In this document: positions 8,330-16,018 of the stretch, in pieces | Numbering within the stretch: position 1 is the first letter of the stretch | Layout: every line of letters begins with the position of its first letter | Notes under the pieces: model-generated | The model's database searches: none | What the model was told of the DNA's origin: nothing | Seen by the model: only the letters and a program-made list of their open reading frames with translations | Source: Insolitispirillum peregrinum | Lineage (GTDB): Bacteria > Pseudomonadota > Alphaproteobacteria > Rhodospirillales > Rhodospirillaceae | DNA length: 64,000 bases | Assembly (NCBI RefSeq): GCF_900156605.1 | Contig: NZ_FTOA01000004.1 | Location: forward strand, 496,001 to 560,000 | Direction of reading: 5' to 3' | Position numbers and translations under genes: made by a program

Positions 8330-9205
8330 CTAGACGCGCTCCGTCTGGCGGGAGCCGAACAGCCCGCGCGGCAGGAAGAACAGGATCAGCAGGATCAGGA
8401 CAAACGGCAGCGCATCCTTGTAGGACGACGACAGATAGCCCGCCCCCATCGCTTCGAGCACACCGACCAGCAAGCCGCCCACCAGCGCCCCGGCACCGCT
8501 GCCCAGACCCCCGACCACCGCCGCCACAAAGCCCTTCAGCCCCAGCATGATACCGCTGTCATAAGAGGTCATGGTCAGCGGCGTCACCAGTACACCGCCC
8601 AGCGCGCCAACCGCCGCCGACATGGCAAAGCTCATCCACAGCACCCAACTGGTGTTGATGCCGACCAGCTCGGCAGCGGTGCGGTTGAACGAGGTCGCCA
8701 GCATCGCCTTGCCGGTCAGGGTGCGGGTGAAGAAATACCACAGCCCGACCACCACCAGCGCCGACACCCCGATCACCCAGAAGCTCTGCGGCATGATCAT
8801 CGCCCCGCCGATTTCAACCGGCGTGTCACCGGAAAACGACGACAGCATGAAGGCCCCCTTGCCGAACACCACCTGCACCACACCGCGAATCACCAGCGAT
8901 GCCCCGATGGTGATGATGATGATGTTGACCGTATCGGCCGAGCGCACCGGCTCGACCACCATCTTTTCCATCAGCACGCCCACCAGCGACGGCACGATGA
9001 TCGCCAGCAGCACCGCCAGCGGCAGCGGAAAACCGGCCTGCTGGAACATCACCGCCAGCATGCCACCCAGCATGATGAACTCGCCCTGGGCAAAGTTGAT
9101 CACCGTGCTGGCATTGTAAATCATGGTGAATCCCAGCGCCGCCAGCGCATAGGTGGCGCCGATGGTGATGCCGGAAAACAGATATTGAAGGAATTGCGCC
9201 AACAT
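8330..9205 (-). CDS. livH: LivH-type ABC transporter permease
   Basis: A 291-residue permease from ATG 9205, chosen because GGAGGC lies just upstream and the sequence begins MLAQFLQYLFSG; the open frame upstream of this is non-coding leader. Motifs include GATYALAALGFTMIYNASTVINFAQGEF, the classic LivH N-terminal signature. It is the first gene of a minus-strand operon livHMGF-hydratase. No periplasmic binding protein is encoded in the operon; the only one of the right type is at 29.96 kb. Confidence 0.9.
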   Translation of the reverse strand: MLAQFLQYLFSGITIGATYALAALGFTMIYNASTVINFAQGEFIMLGGMLAVMFQQAGFPLPLAVLLAIIVPSLVGVLMEKMVVEPVRSADTVNIIIITIGASLVIRGVVQVVFGKGAFMLSSFSGDTPVEIGGAMIMPQSFWVIGVSALVVVGLWYFFTRTLTGKAMLATSFNRTAAELVGINTSWVLWMSFAMSAAVGALGGVLVTPLTMTSYDSGIMLGLKGFVAAVVGGLGSGAGALVGGLLVGVLEAMGAGYLSSSYKDALPFVLILLILFFLPRGLFGSRQTERV

Positions 9206-9402
9206 CAGCCGCCTCCCTTTCCGCGCGCGGCTGTGCCGCCTCGCACCGGTCGTCCCGGTGCGGGTATCCCTGACAGGGCTGTCATGGTGTGGCCTCCCGT
9301 TTATGGATCGGGCCTTGATTGGTTTTGGTTGATCATGCCCGTTGCAGAAATTCTGAATAACGGAATGAATTACGTCAACAGGAAAAGCCCATCGAATTCC
9401 AT
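9206..9402 (-). promoter_or_regulatory. Leader and promoter region of the livH operon
   Basis: On the minus strand a -35-like TTGACG (9373-9378) and a -10-like CAGAAT (9350-9355) are 17 bases apart. The leader between them and livH contains a stem-loop (CGCACCGG at 9242-9249 with CCGGTGCG at 9255-9262) and a TGACAG/CTGTCA inverted repeat (9271-9284) that could be an operator. The promoter is divergent from the plus-strand candidate at 9403. Confidence 0.45.
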
Positions 9403-9431
9403 TTGACGAAATCAATTTCACAATCCATAAA
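9403..9431 (+). promoter_or_regulatory. Candidate promoter of the small RNA
   Basis: TTGACG at 9403-9408, a 17-base spacer and CATAAA at 9426-9431 form a good -35/-10 pair. The predicted start is near 9438. No plus-strand protein gene follows until 10582, so this promoter would drive only the short transcript that ends at the terminator at 9604. Confidence 0.45.
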
Positions 9432-9437
9432 TCTATC

Positions 9438-9604
9438 CACCCCGGCGCGACACTGCGCTCAGGTTGGTCGATGTCCCTGATCATGTCCTGATCACTCCGG
9501 GATCACCCTGGGAAACGCTGCCCCGCTCCTCCAGTCGGGCGCGCGTCCCGCACCTTCCCGCCAGAGCATCCCCGGTGTACCGGGAGGCTCTGGCGGTTTT
9601 TTTT
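9438..9604 (+). ncRNA. Candidate small RNA with its own terminator
   Basis: The stretch between the candidate promoter and a strong intrinsic terminator is about 167 bases and has no supported reading frame. The terminator is a 10 bp stem (9558-9567 with 9587-9596) with an inner CCCGG/CCGGG helix, followed by eight T. It points to the right and belongs to no protein gene on that strand. A free-standing promoter plus terminator is what a trans-acting small RNA looks like. No known family is recognised. Confidence 0.4.
9558..9604 (+). terminator. Strong orphan intrinsic terminator
   Basis: CCGCCAGAGC pairs perfectly with GCTCTGGCGG and is followed by T8 on the plus strand only. On the minus strand the hairpin is followed by GGGAAGG, so it does not serve the lysR gene that stops at 9609. 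Confidence 0.85.
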
Positions 9605-9608
9605 CATC

Positions 9609-10463
9609 TCACACCACCGGCATCCCGGCCATGGTCCGCATCACCTCGTCCGACAGTGCCCGGACCAGTGCCTGATCGGCCCCCTTGCGCGCCACCAGAA
9701 TGAACTCCACGTCGTCCAGCGGCGGCAGCAGGTCCGGCGAAACCTCACGCAATCCCGACGGGGCCAGCCGCCGCGGCTGCACAAACACCCCCATCCCGGC
9801 CCGCGCCGCTGCGGTCAGGCCGCTCAGGCTTTCGCAGGTACAGCTCAGACGCCACGGGATGCCCGCCCGCTCCAGCGTTTCCAGCGCAATGGCGCGGGTG
9901 ATGCTGGGCGGTGAAAAGGCAATCAGCGGCAACGGACGGGCCTGCCCCAGCCGCTCGGGGTCGCGGGCCAGCCACACCAGCGGCTCGCGGCAAACAAAAC
10001 GGCCACGCGTTTCCCCCACCCGTCGCTTGGCGAACACCAGATCAATCTCGCCCGCGTCCTGCATGGCAAACAGCGGCGCTGACAGGGCCACCGTCAGCGC
10101 CAGATCAACCGATGGATGGGCACAGGCAAAGGCATCGAGAATCAACGGCAACTGTCGCCCGACCAGATCTTCGGATACCCCCAGCCGCAGGTGGCCGCGC
10201 AGGTTGGCGGCGCTGAAATGCTGGTCCACCTTGCTGGCCAGCGCCAGCATCAGCCGCGCATCCGGCAGCAGGGCTTCGCCATCGGCGGTCAGCGCCACAT
10301 GGTGGGTATCGCGTACCAGCAACCGCCGCCCGAGGCGGTCTTCCAGACGGCGGACATGCTGGCTGATGGTGGACTGATTCAGCCCCAACCGTCGTGCCGC
10401 CAGACTGAAACTGCCGACATCGCTGACCATCAGGAAACTGCGCACATGGGTCAGGTCAAGCAT
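9609..10463 (-). CDS. LysR-family transcriptional regulator
   Basis: A 284-residue regulator with an N-terminal winged helix-turn-helix (MLDLTHVRSFLMVSDVGSFSLAARRLGLNQSTISQHVRRLE) and a C-terminal effector-binding domain. A GGAGG precedes the ATG at 10463. It is divergent from the symporter-family gene with 118 bases between them, the usual arrangement for a LysR regulator and its target, so it probably controls that transporter in response to its substrate. Confidence 0.9.
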   Translation of the reverse strand: MLDLTHVRSFLMVSDVGSFSLAARRLGLNQSTISQHVRRLEDRLGRRLLVRDTHHVALTADGEALLPDARLMLALASKVDQHFSAANLRGHLRLGVSEDLVGRQLPLILDAFACAHPSVDLALTVALSAPLFAMQDAGEIDLVFAKRRVGETRGRFVCREPLVWLARDPERLGQARPLPLIAFSPPSITRAIALETLERAGIPWRLSCTCESLSGLTAAARAGMGVFVQPRRLAPSGLREVSPDLLPPLDDVEFILVARKGADQALVRALSDEVMRTMAGMPVV

Positions 10464-10483
10464 CGCTGCCTCCGGTTATTTTT

Positions 10484-10495
10484 ATGGTGAACCAT
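10484..10495. promoter_or_regulatory. Inverted repeat, possible LysR operator
   Basis: ATGGT-GA-ACCAT lies in the 118-base gap between the lysR gene and the divergent transporter gene. It is a candidate regulator-binding site; its role is inferred from position only. Confidence 0.35.
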
Positions 10496-10581
10496 CATAA
10501 CCGTTATTGTTTGTATTTCGATCTGCCATAAGGCACACCCTGCGACAGATACCCTTGTGCCCGATGCCTCAGGAGTCCCCC

Positions 10582-11550
10582 ATGCGGCGCTTTCTGCCCG
10601 ACCTGTTCACCATCGGCCTGCTGCTGTGCGTGCTGCTGGCCTCGCTGTTCCCGGCCCACGGGGCGTTTGCCCACGGGTTCGGCATTGCGACCGACTGCGC
10701 CATTGCCCTGCTGTTCTTTCTGCATGGGGCCCGCCTGTCACGCGAAACGGTGATTGCCGGTTTGCTGCACTGGCGGCTGCACCTGTTGATTCTGGCCATC
10801 ACCTTTGGGGTGTTCCCGTTATTGGGGTTGGCGATCGGGCTGATCCCCGACAGCCTGCTGCCGCATCCGCTGTATCTGGGTATCCTGTATTTGTGCGTGC
10901 TGCCTTCGACCGTGCAATCGTCGATTGCTTTCACCTCGATTGCCGGAGGCAACATCCCGGCGGCGATTTGCTCGGCATCGGCGTCGAACATTCTGGGGAT
11001 GTTCATCACCCCGCTGCTGGTCGGGCTGCTGTTTTCGCTCGGGCAGACGGCGGGGGGCTTTTCCCTCGACTCGCTACAGACCATCCTGCTGCAACTGCTG
11101 GTGCCGTTCATCGCCGGGCAACTGTTGCAGCCGTGGGTCGGAGGGTGGATTCGCGCGCGCAAAAAGCTGTTGATGCCGGTTGATCGCGGCTCGATCCTGA
11201 TGGTGGTCTATCTGGCGTTCAGCCATGCAGTGATCGAAGGCGTCTGGCACCAGTTCTCGCTGGAAAACCTGGCGATGATTGTGCTGCTGGATATCCTGCT
11301 GCTGCTGTGCGTGCTGGGGCTGACCCTGATCGGCAGCCGGGCCTTGGGCTTTAACCGGGCGGACCAGATCACCATCCTGTTCTGTGGATCGAAAAAGAGT
11401 CTGGTCAGCGGCGTGCCGATGGCCAACGCCATCTTTTCCAGCGCGATGATCGGGGCGGTGGTGTTGCCGATCATGCTGTTTCATCAGATTCAGTTGATGG
11501 CCTGCGCCTGGATTGCCGCCCGCTATGCCGCCCGTCCCGCCGCTGAATGA
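10582..11550 (+). CDS. Bile acid:sodium symporter (BASS/SBF-like) family transporter
   Basis: The ATG at 10582 (MRRFLPDLF) is preceded by AGGAG at 10571-10575; upstream ATGs lack this. The 322-residue protein has about nine to ten membrane segments, with LCVLPSTVQSSIAFTSIAGGNIPAAICSASASNILG, the family's crossover motif, near the middle, and FCGSKKSLVSGVPMANAIF in the C-terminal half. This is the YfeH-like branch of the symporter family, whose bacterial members import organic acids or are uncharacterised. A decayed fragment of a closely similar 3' end occurs at 15749-15836. Confidence 0.85.
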   Translation: MRRFLPDLFTIGLLLCVLLASLFPAHGAFAHGFGIATDCAIALLFFLHGARLSRETVIAGLLHWRLHLLILAITFGVFPLLGLAIGLIPDSLLPHPLYLGILYLCVLPSTVQSSIAFTSIAGGNIPAAICSASASNILGMFITPLLVGLLFSLGQTAGGFSLDSLQTILLQLLVPFIAGQLLQPWVGGWIRARKKLLMPVDRGSILMVVYLAFSHAVIEGVWHQFSLENLAMIVLLDILLLLCVLGLTLIGSRALGFNRADQITILFCGSKKSLVSGVPMANAIFSSAMIGAVVLPIMLFHQIQLMACAWIAARYAARPAAE

Positions 11551-11568
11551 GCGGGCGGAGGGCATGGT

Positions 11569-12390
11569 TTACGCCGCAGGCTCGCAGCCCTCATGGTCTT
11601 TTGCGAGAAAATACGTCATGTACTGGAAATCAGAGAAATACGTCTTGTCCGCGTGCTCCTGCTCAAAGCAATTCACGATGGCATAGCCATTGGAGACAAT
11701 GGTTTCCTCAAATTTTGATTTCTTTGCGATAACAAGCGGAACCGTTGTTCCATCGTTCTTGATGCTGTTCCGCTGAACGATGAAAATTTCCGTCTCGCTG
11801 GCGACAAGAGGGGTTCGCCGAACAACAACATACTTCGCCGACAACTTCAGCAAGGCATCGAGAGCGTCATAGGTGTTTTCAATGTATTGCAGAACACCAT
11901 CGACGATCACAACATCGGATGTCCCCGCCGGAGGCAGCTCGGTGTCAAAGACCAACCCTTCTGGCAGGTCAATTTCATTCATTCTGGCAACCAGATCAGG
12001 AAGCTCGACAACGCGCCAGAGTTTCGGAATTCCCAAATTGGTCAACAGGGTCCGCATCTCCAGAAACCTGACGCCAACGCCCCCCCCAAAGTCCAGAATG
12101 GACACCGGGGCATTGTTTTCCTTTCCGCGACACGCAAGCGAAATGGCCGTCGCCACACTCCAGTCCTGAGAACAACTGCTAATATGGTTCAGCTTTGGAT
12201 AAAAAAATTTGTCCAGATATAACGCTGTATCGGTGGTGTATGACGTTGAATGGTCTGCCGCATCTTTCCAGGTGGGAAAAGATGCCACGTAGTCGCCTTT
12301 CCCCAGCTTGCGCTTTATCCAGTAAATAAGGTCCTGAGAAAAGATATGAGAAACATGTGGCCGTTGCACTTTCAATATCTCCTGGAGCAT
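11569..12390 (-). CDS. SAM-dependent methyltransferase-like protein (TIGR04325-like)
   Basis: About 273 residues from ATG 12390; a TTG at 12429 is another possible start and neither has a clear ribosome site. The glycine-rich SAM loop ILDFGGGVGVRFLEM, an acidic strand end VVELPDLV and DVVIVDGVLQYIEN match the putative methyltransferase family often found with surface-polysaccharide genes. Base composition is clearly more A/T-rich than either neighbour and codon choice is relaxed (many AAA, ATA and TTT codons), which suggests acquisition from elsewhere. It converges with the symporter gene. The substrate is unknown. Confidence 0.65.
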   Translation of the reverse strand: MLQEILKVQRPHVSHIFSQDLIYWIKRKLGKGDYVASFPTWKDAADHSTSYTTDTALYLDKFFYPKLNHISSCSQDWSVATAISLACRGKENNAPVSILDFGGGVGVRFLEMRTLLTNLGIPKLWRVVELPDLVARMNEIDLPEGLVFDTELPPAGTSDVVIVDGVLQYIENTYDALDALLKLSAKYVVVRRTPLVASETEIFIVQRNSIKNDGTTVPLVIAKKSKFEETIVSNGYAIVNCFEQEHADKTYFSDFQYMTYFLAKDHEGCEPAA

Positions 12391-12654
12391 AGGCTGTAAA
12401 ATTGATTCGGCATACGAGTGGTGCAACAAAGCAATGGTCGGGAATTGAGAGTCTGGCGCAAATCAAAGTCCCGCCACCCTAAAGCACCACACGGAAATTG
12501 GGAACTGATTTTAGCGATAACCGGCGATGCTTAAAACATAAACAGCGTCTTACACAGATCACCACAACCATCACGAACATTGCCCGCCCCAGAAAAGACC
12601 TCACGACCTTGAACCTTGTGGCTTGCAGCCCCAAGGCCGACGCGATGCGACTGC
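12391..12654. other. Intergenic region, no gene seen
   Basis: About 260 bases between the methyltransferase start and the MocR gene's stop codon, both on the minus strand. It is moderately AT-rich on its left side. A TAAAAT-like hexamer lies near 12511-12516, but no convincing partner was found, and no reading frame here is supportable. Confidence 0.4.
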
Positions 12655-14097
12655 TTACCCCACAGGGCAGGCTCGCACCAGCACTCCAACTGCCTGTTCC
12701 AGCTCGTCTTCGCTCAGGGCGGCAAAGCCCAGCCGCAAGGCAGCAGGCGGGGCGGCAGGCGTCAGGGAGAACTGGCGACCCGGCAGCACCGCCAACCCCA
12801 AGGCCGCCGCCTGTTGCACCCATTGATCGACCAGTTCCACCTCTCCGCGCAGACGCAGCCAGACCGCCAGCCCCCCTGCCGGAACGGCAAAATCAGTCCG
12901 ATCCGCCAGCGTGGCGCGCAGCAGGCTCACCAGCCGGTCACGGCGGGCCAGATACAGCCGCCGCGCCTTGCGGGCATGACGGCGCAGGGTCCCATCGGCC
13001 AGCAGTTCGCCCAATGCCTGCTCCAGCGGGCCGTCGCCCTGCCGGTCGATGGCTTCGCGCTGCCCGGCCATCCGCTCCAGCAGGGCTGGTGGGGCAATGG
13101 CGTAGCCAATGCGCAGACCGGGGGCGATCAGCTTTGATAACGACCCGACATGGATCACCCTGTCCTGCGCATGGTTGCGCGCCGCCAGCGGCAACAGCGG
13201 GCGACCTTCAAAGCGGTATTCGTGATCGTAATCGTCTTCGATGATCACCAGATCATGCCGCCGGACCAGATCCAGCAACCGCAGGCGACGGGCAGCCCCC
13301 AGCGTCACCGTGGTCGGATACTGGTGATGCGGGGTGAGGTAGACCGCCACCAGTCCGGGCTGGCTCCCGGCCAGCCGCTCCAGCGCCTCGACATCCAGCC
13401 CCTCACCGTCCACCGGCACACCGACCACCTGCACCCCCGCCGCCTGAAAGGCCCGCCAGGCCAGCGGATAGCCCGGTGTTTCCACCGCGATCACCGCCCC
13501 TGCCCGTCCCAACGCGCGCGCGGCGAGAAACAGCGCCATCTGGCTGCCACGGGTGATCATCACCTGCGCCGGACGCACCGCCAGCCCCCGTTCATCACGC
13601 AGATACAGCGCCAGCGCCTCGCGCAGCAACGGATGACCACAGGGGTCGCCATAGTCGCGGCAGGACAGAAAGGAGGGCGACAGCAACGCCCGCCGGATCG
13701 CCTGTGCCAGCGCCACCACCGGCGCCAACCGGGGATCAGGGGTACCGTCTGACAGGCTGAACGGCAAAGGCGCAGGCCGCACCGCATGCTCCCGATCGGG
13801 CAGCACAGGGTCAACGGGGCGCAGCTGCGGGCAATCCGGCAGGTCGCGGGCCACAAAGGTTCCCCGTGACGGCACACTGACCAGCCAGCCCTGCAAAATC
13901 AGGTCCTGATAGGCGGCGTCAACGGTGTTGCGGTGCATCCCCAACGAAGCCGCCAGCGCCCGCGTTCCCGGCAAGGCCGTTCCCGGCGGCAGGCGTCCCC
14001 GTTCGATATCTGCGATCAGGGCCCGGGCCAGCGCCAGAAACAGCGGCTCGCGCCCCTCGGGCTTTACCTCCAGTGCCAGTGTTGCCCCTTTTCCCAT
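12655..14097 (-). CDS. MocR/PdxR-type GntR regulator with aminotransferase domain
   Basis: The ATG at 14097 (MGKGATLALE) follows GAGAGG; the frame is open upstream but lies over the neighbouring promoter region. The 480-residue product has an N-terminal GntR winged helix (GTALPGTRALAASLGMHRNTVDAAYQDL) joined to a fold-type I aminotransferase-like domain with NHHQYPT-type active-site blocks (TPHHQYPTT), IEDDYDHEYRF, and the PLP lysine in HVGSLSKLIAPGLRIGY. MocR proteins sense PLP or an amino-donor adduct and usually regulate the divergent gene, here the glutamine amidotransferase-yggS pair. Confidence 0.9.
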   Translation of the reverse strand: MGKGATLALEVKPEGREPLFLALARALIADIERGRLPPGTALPGTRALAASLGMHRNTVDAAYQDLILQGWLVSVPSRGTFVARDLPDCPQLRPVDPVLPDREHAVRPAPLPFSLSDGTPDPRLAPVVALAQAIRRALLSPSFLSCRDYGDPCGHPLLREALALYLRDERGLAVRPAQVMITRGSQMALFLAARALGRAGAVIAVETPGYPLAWRAFQAAGVQVVGVPVDGEGLDVEALERLAGSQPGLVAVYLTPHHQYPTTVTLGAARRLRLLDLVRRHDLVIIEDDYDHEYRFEGRPLLPLAARNHAQDRVIHVGSLSKLIAPGLRIGYAIAPPALLERMAGQREAIDRQGDGPLEQALGELLADGTLRRHARKARRLYLARRDRLVSLLRATLADRTDFAVPAGGLAVWLRLRGEVELVDQWVQQAAALGLAVLPGRQFSLTPAAPPAALRLGFAALSEDELEQAVGVLVRACPVG

Positions 14098-14204
14098 CCG
14101 GCCTACCTCTCTGCCACCATCCGGCTCTTTGCAACAGGCCGGTGACGCGATAGTGCCTGAAGGGTCCCGGCGCAGCAATCCCGCCGCCCACCATGGAGAG
14201 GACC

Positions 14205-14903
14205 ATGACCAGACAGGCGCTCGCCCTTCAGCATGTCGCGTTTGAAACCCTTGGCACCTTCGAGGCTGTGTTGCAGCAGGCGGGCTATCAGGTGCAGTAT
14301 CACGATGTCGGGCAGCAGGACCTGTCCGGCCTTGATCCACTGGCCGCCGACCTGCTGGTGATCCTCGGTGGTCCGGTCGGCGTCTACGAACAGGCCGCCT
14401 ATCCGTTCCTTGCCACCGAACAGGTCCTGATCAGGCAGCGTCTGGCCGCCGGGAAGCCCACACTGGGAATTTGCCTCGGTGCCCAGCAGATTGCCCATGC
14501 TCTGGGAGCCCGTGTTGCCCCTGGCGGGGAGAAAGAGATCGGCTTTGCGCCACTGACGCTTGGCGCCGCCGGATACGCCAGTCCGCTGCGTCATCTGGAC
14601 GGCGTGCCGGTGCTGCACTGGCATGGCGATGCCTTCGAGGTTCCTGCCGCTGCCGTGGCGCTGGCCTCGACGGCGGTCTGTCCGCAAGCCTTTGCCATCG
14701 GCACTACGGTGTTGGCGATGCAGTTCCACCCCGAAGCCGATACCAGCAATGGTCTGGAGTCGTGGTTGATCGGCCATGCCTGCGAGCTGGCCGCGGCCGG
14801 AATTGACCCCAACCGCCTGCGGACCGAGGCGCAGCAGCATGGCGCCACCCTGCGCGAAGCCGGACGGCGGCTGTTGACCGAGTGGCTGGAGGCGTTGCCA
14901 TGA
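14205..14903 (+). CDS. Class I glutamine amidotransferase (GMP-synthase-like)
   Basis: The start at 14205 (MTRQALAL) has GGAGAGG just upstream. The 232-residue protein is a stand-alone GATase: oxyanion strand VILGGPVGVYE, nucleophile elbow GICLGAQQ with the catalytic cysteine near residue 89, and QFHPEAD with the catalytic histidine. Such proteins release ammonia from glutamine or, in the GuaA-like subgroup, hydrolyse gamma-glutamyl compounds. It is transcribed divergently from the MocR regulator and overlaps yggS by four bases, so it is likely co-regulated with a PLP-binding protein. Confidence 0.85.
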   Translation: MTRQALALQHVAFETLGTFEAVLQQAGYQVQYHDVGQQDLSGLDPLAADLLVILGGPVGVYEQAAYPFLATEQVLIRQRLAAGKPTLGICLGAQQIAHALGARVAPGGEKEIGFAPLTLGAAGYASPLRHLDGVPVLHWHGDAFEVPAAAVALASTAVCPQAFAIGTTVLAMQFHPEADTSNGLESWLIGHACELAAAGIDPNRLRTEAQQHGATLREAGRRLLTEWLEALP

Positions 14904-15643
14904 GCATCGCCACCGCCCTGCAGGACGTACAGCAGCAGATGCGCGAGGCCGCCGAACGGGCCGGTCGCCCGGCCAGTGAGGTGCGCCTGCTGCTGGTCAC
15001 CAAGACCGTTGCTGCCGAGCGGGTGCGGCAGGCCATCGCCGCCGGAGCCAGCGAGCTGGGGGAAAACAAGGTGCAGGAGGGCCGCCCCAAAGCCGCCGCG
15101 CTGGCTGGCGAGCCGGTGCGCTGGGCGATGATTGGTCATTTGCAAAGCAACAAGGTGAAGGAGATGCTCGACTTTGCCAGCAGCCTGCACTCCCTCGACC
15201 GCCTGTCGCTGGCCACCGCTCTGGAACGGCGGCTGCAAACTCTGGGGCGGGGGCTGGATGTGCTGATTCAGGTCAACACCTCGGGCGAGGCCAGCAAGTA
15301 CGGATTGGCCCCCGCCGAGCTGCCCGCCTTTCTGCGCAGCCTGACCGCCTTTGATGCCCTGCGTCCGCGCGGGCTGATGACGCTTGCCACCTTTACTGCC
15401 GACCAAACCGAGGTCCGCCGCTGTTTCCGCCTGCTGCGCAGTCTGCGCGATCAGGCACGCAATGATGCCCCGCAAGGTGCTGACCTGTGCGAATTGTCGA
15501 TGGGCATGTCCGGGGACTTCCCCGCCGCCATCGAAGAGGGAGCAACCATCGTGCGGGTCGGGCAGGCGGTGTTCGGGGCCCGCCCGACGCCGGATTCCTT
15601 TTACTGGCCGGAAGGCGACACCGCCGCCGTTCCCCCGGCATAG
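14900..15643 (+). CDS. yggS: YggS/PROSC-family PLP homeostasis protein
   Basis: A 247-residue alanine-racemase-like barrel protein whose ATG overlaps the amidotransferase stop (ATGA). The PLP lysine lies in LLVTKT, followed by GENKVQEGRPKA, WAMIGHLQSNKVKEM and ELSMGMSGDFPAAIEEGATIVRVGQAVFG, all YggS hallmarks. The family binds PLP and controls free PLP levels rather than catalysing a reaction. The last 14 codons overlap, on the opposite strand, a duplicated 3' fragment of the iclR gene at 17.99 kb, so the two genes were originally convergent and overlapping. Confidence 0.9.
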   Translation: MSIATALQDVQQQMREAAERAGRPASEVRLLLVTKTVAAERVRQAIAAGASELGENKVQEGRPKAAALAGEPVRWAMIGHLQSNKVKEMLDFASSLHSLDRLSLATALERRLQTLGRGLDVLIQVNTSGEASKYGLAPAELPAFLRSLTAFDALRPRGLMTLATFTADQTEVRRCFRLLRSLRDQARNDAPQGADLCELSMGMSGDFPAAIEEGATIVRVGQAVFGARPTPDSFYWPEGDTAAVPPA

Positions 15644-15750
15644 CCCAGCCGCGCGGACAAATCGGTGGCGGCGTGGCGCAGGTCGGCAATCAGCGGGCCA
15701 TCAAGGCCCATGTCCAGTGTCCCCTGCACCCCGACCACCACCAGCGCCAT
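15603..15750. repeat. Left copy of 148 bp direct repeat (iclR 3' end)
   Basis: Matches 17995-18142 at 145 of 148 positions. It holds the last 49 codons of the IclR regulator (read on the minus strand, ending in TAA at 15601-15603) and the 3' end of yggS. The three differences do not change the IclR protein. It is joined directly to a fragment of a symporter gene at 15749, and marks the left boundary of the OLD islet. Confidence 0.9.
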
Positions 15751-15836
15751 GATCGAGGCGGTGGCGGTGGTCGGGGTGCTTCACCAGATTCAGCTGATGG
15801 CCTACGCCTAGATCACCGCCGCTATGCCGCTCGCAC
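15749..15836 (+). pseudogene. Decayed 3' fragment of a BASS-type symporter gene
   Basis: Translated on the plus strand this reads MIEAVAVVGVLHQIQLMAYA and then a stop, against MIGAVVLPIMLFHQIQLMACAW in the intact gene near 11448-11513. The DNA also matches (CAGATTCAG-TGATGGCCT). It has a 3-base deletion and nonsense changes, so it is a remnant. The junction with the repeat falls in a CCAGCGC-ATGATCG microhomology shared by both sources. Confidence 0.65.
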
Positions 15837-16018
15837 CACGATAGAGGGGGCAACCAGTTAGAGAAAATCAGAGAGAACGAAAACACTCTGATGTCGGGGG
15901 AGGGCAGGCAGTGTCCGGAGCACTCTCGACTCCGGATCCGTCTCACACCCACTGAAGACTATCCACATAACCGCCCTCACCAGTTCTGCGAGATTTCCCT
16001 TCGTGATGACAGATAATC
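15837..16018. other. Intergenic region inside the islet
   Basis: About 180 bases with a 7 bp stem-loop (TCCGGAG at 15914-15920 with CTCCGGA at 15930-15936) but no T-tract after it. It is not a tRNA. No integrase, transposase or reading frame is visible. Confidence 0.4.

Noticed and set aside
15914-15936. Stem-loop in the islet considered as a tRNA fragment or attachment site
   Set aside because: Only one 7 bp stem; no anticodon arm, T-loop sequence or CCA end.
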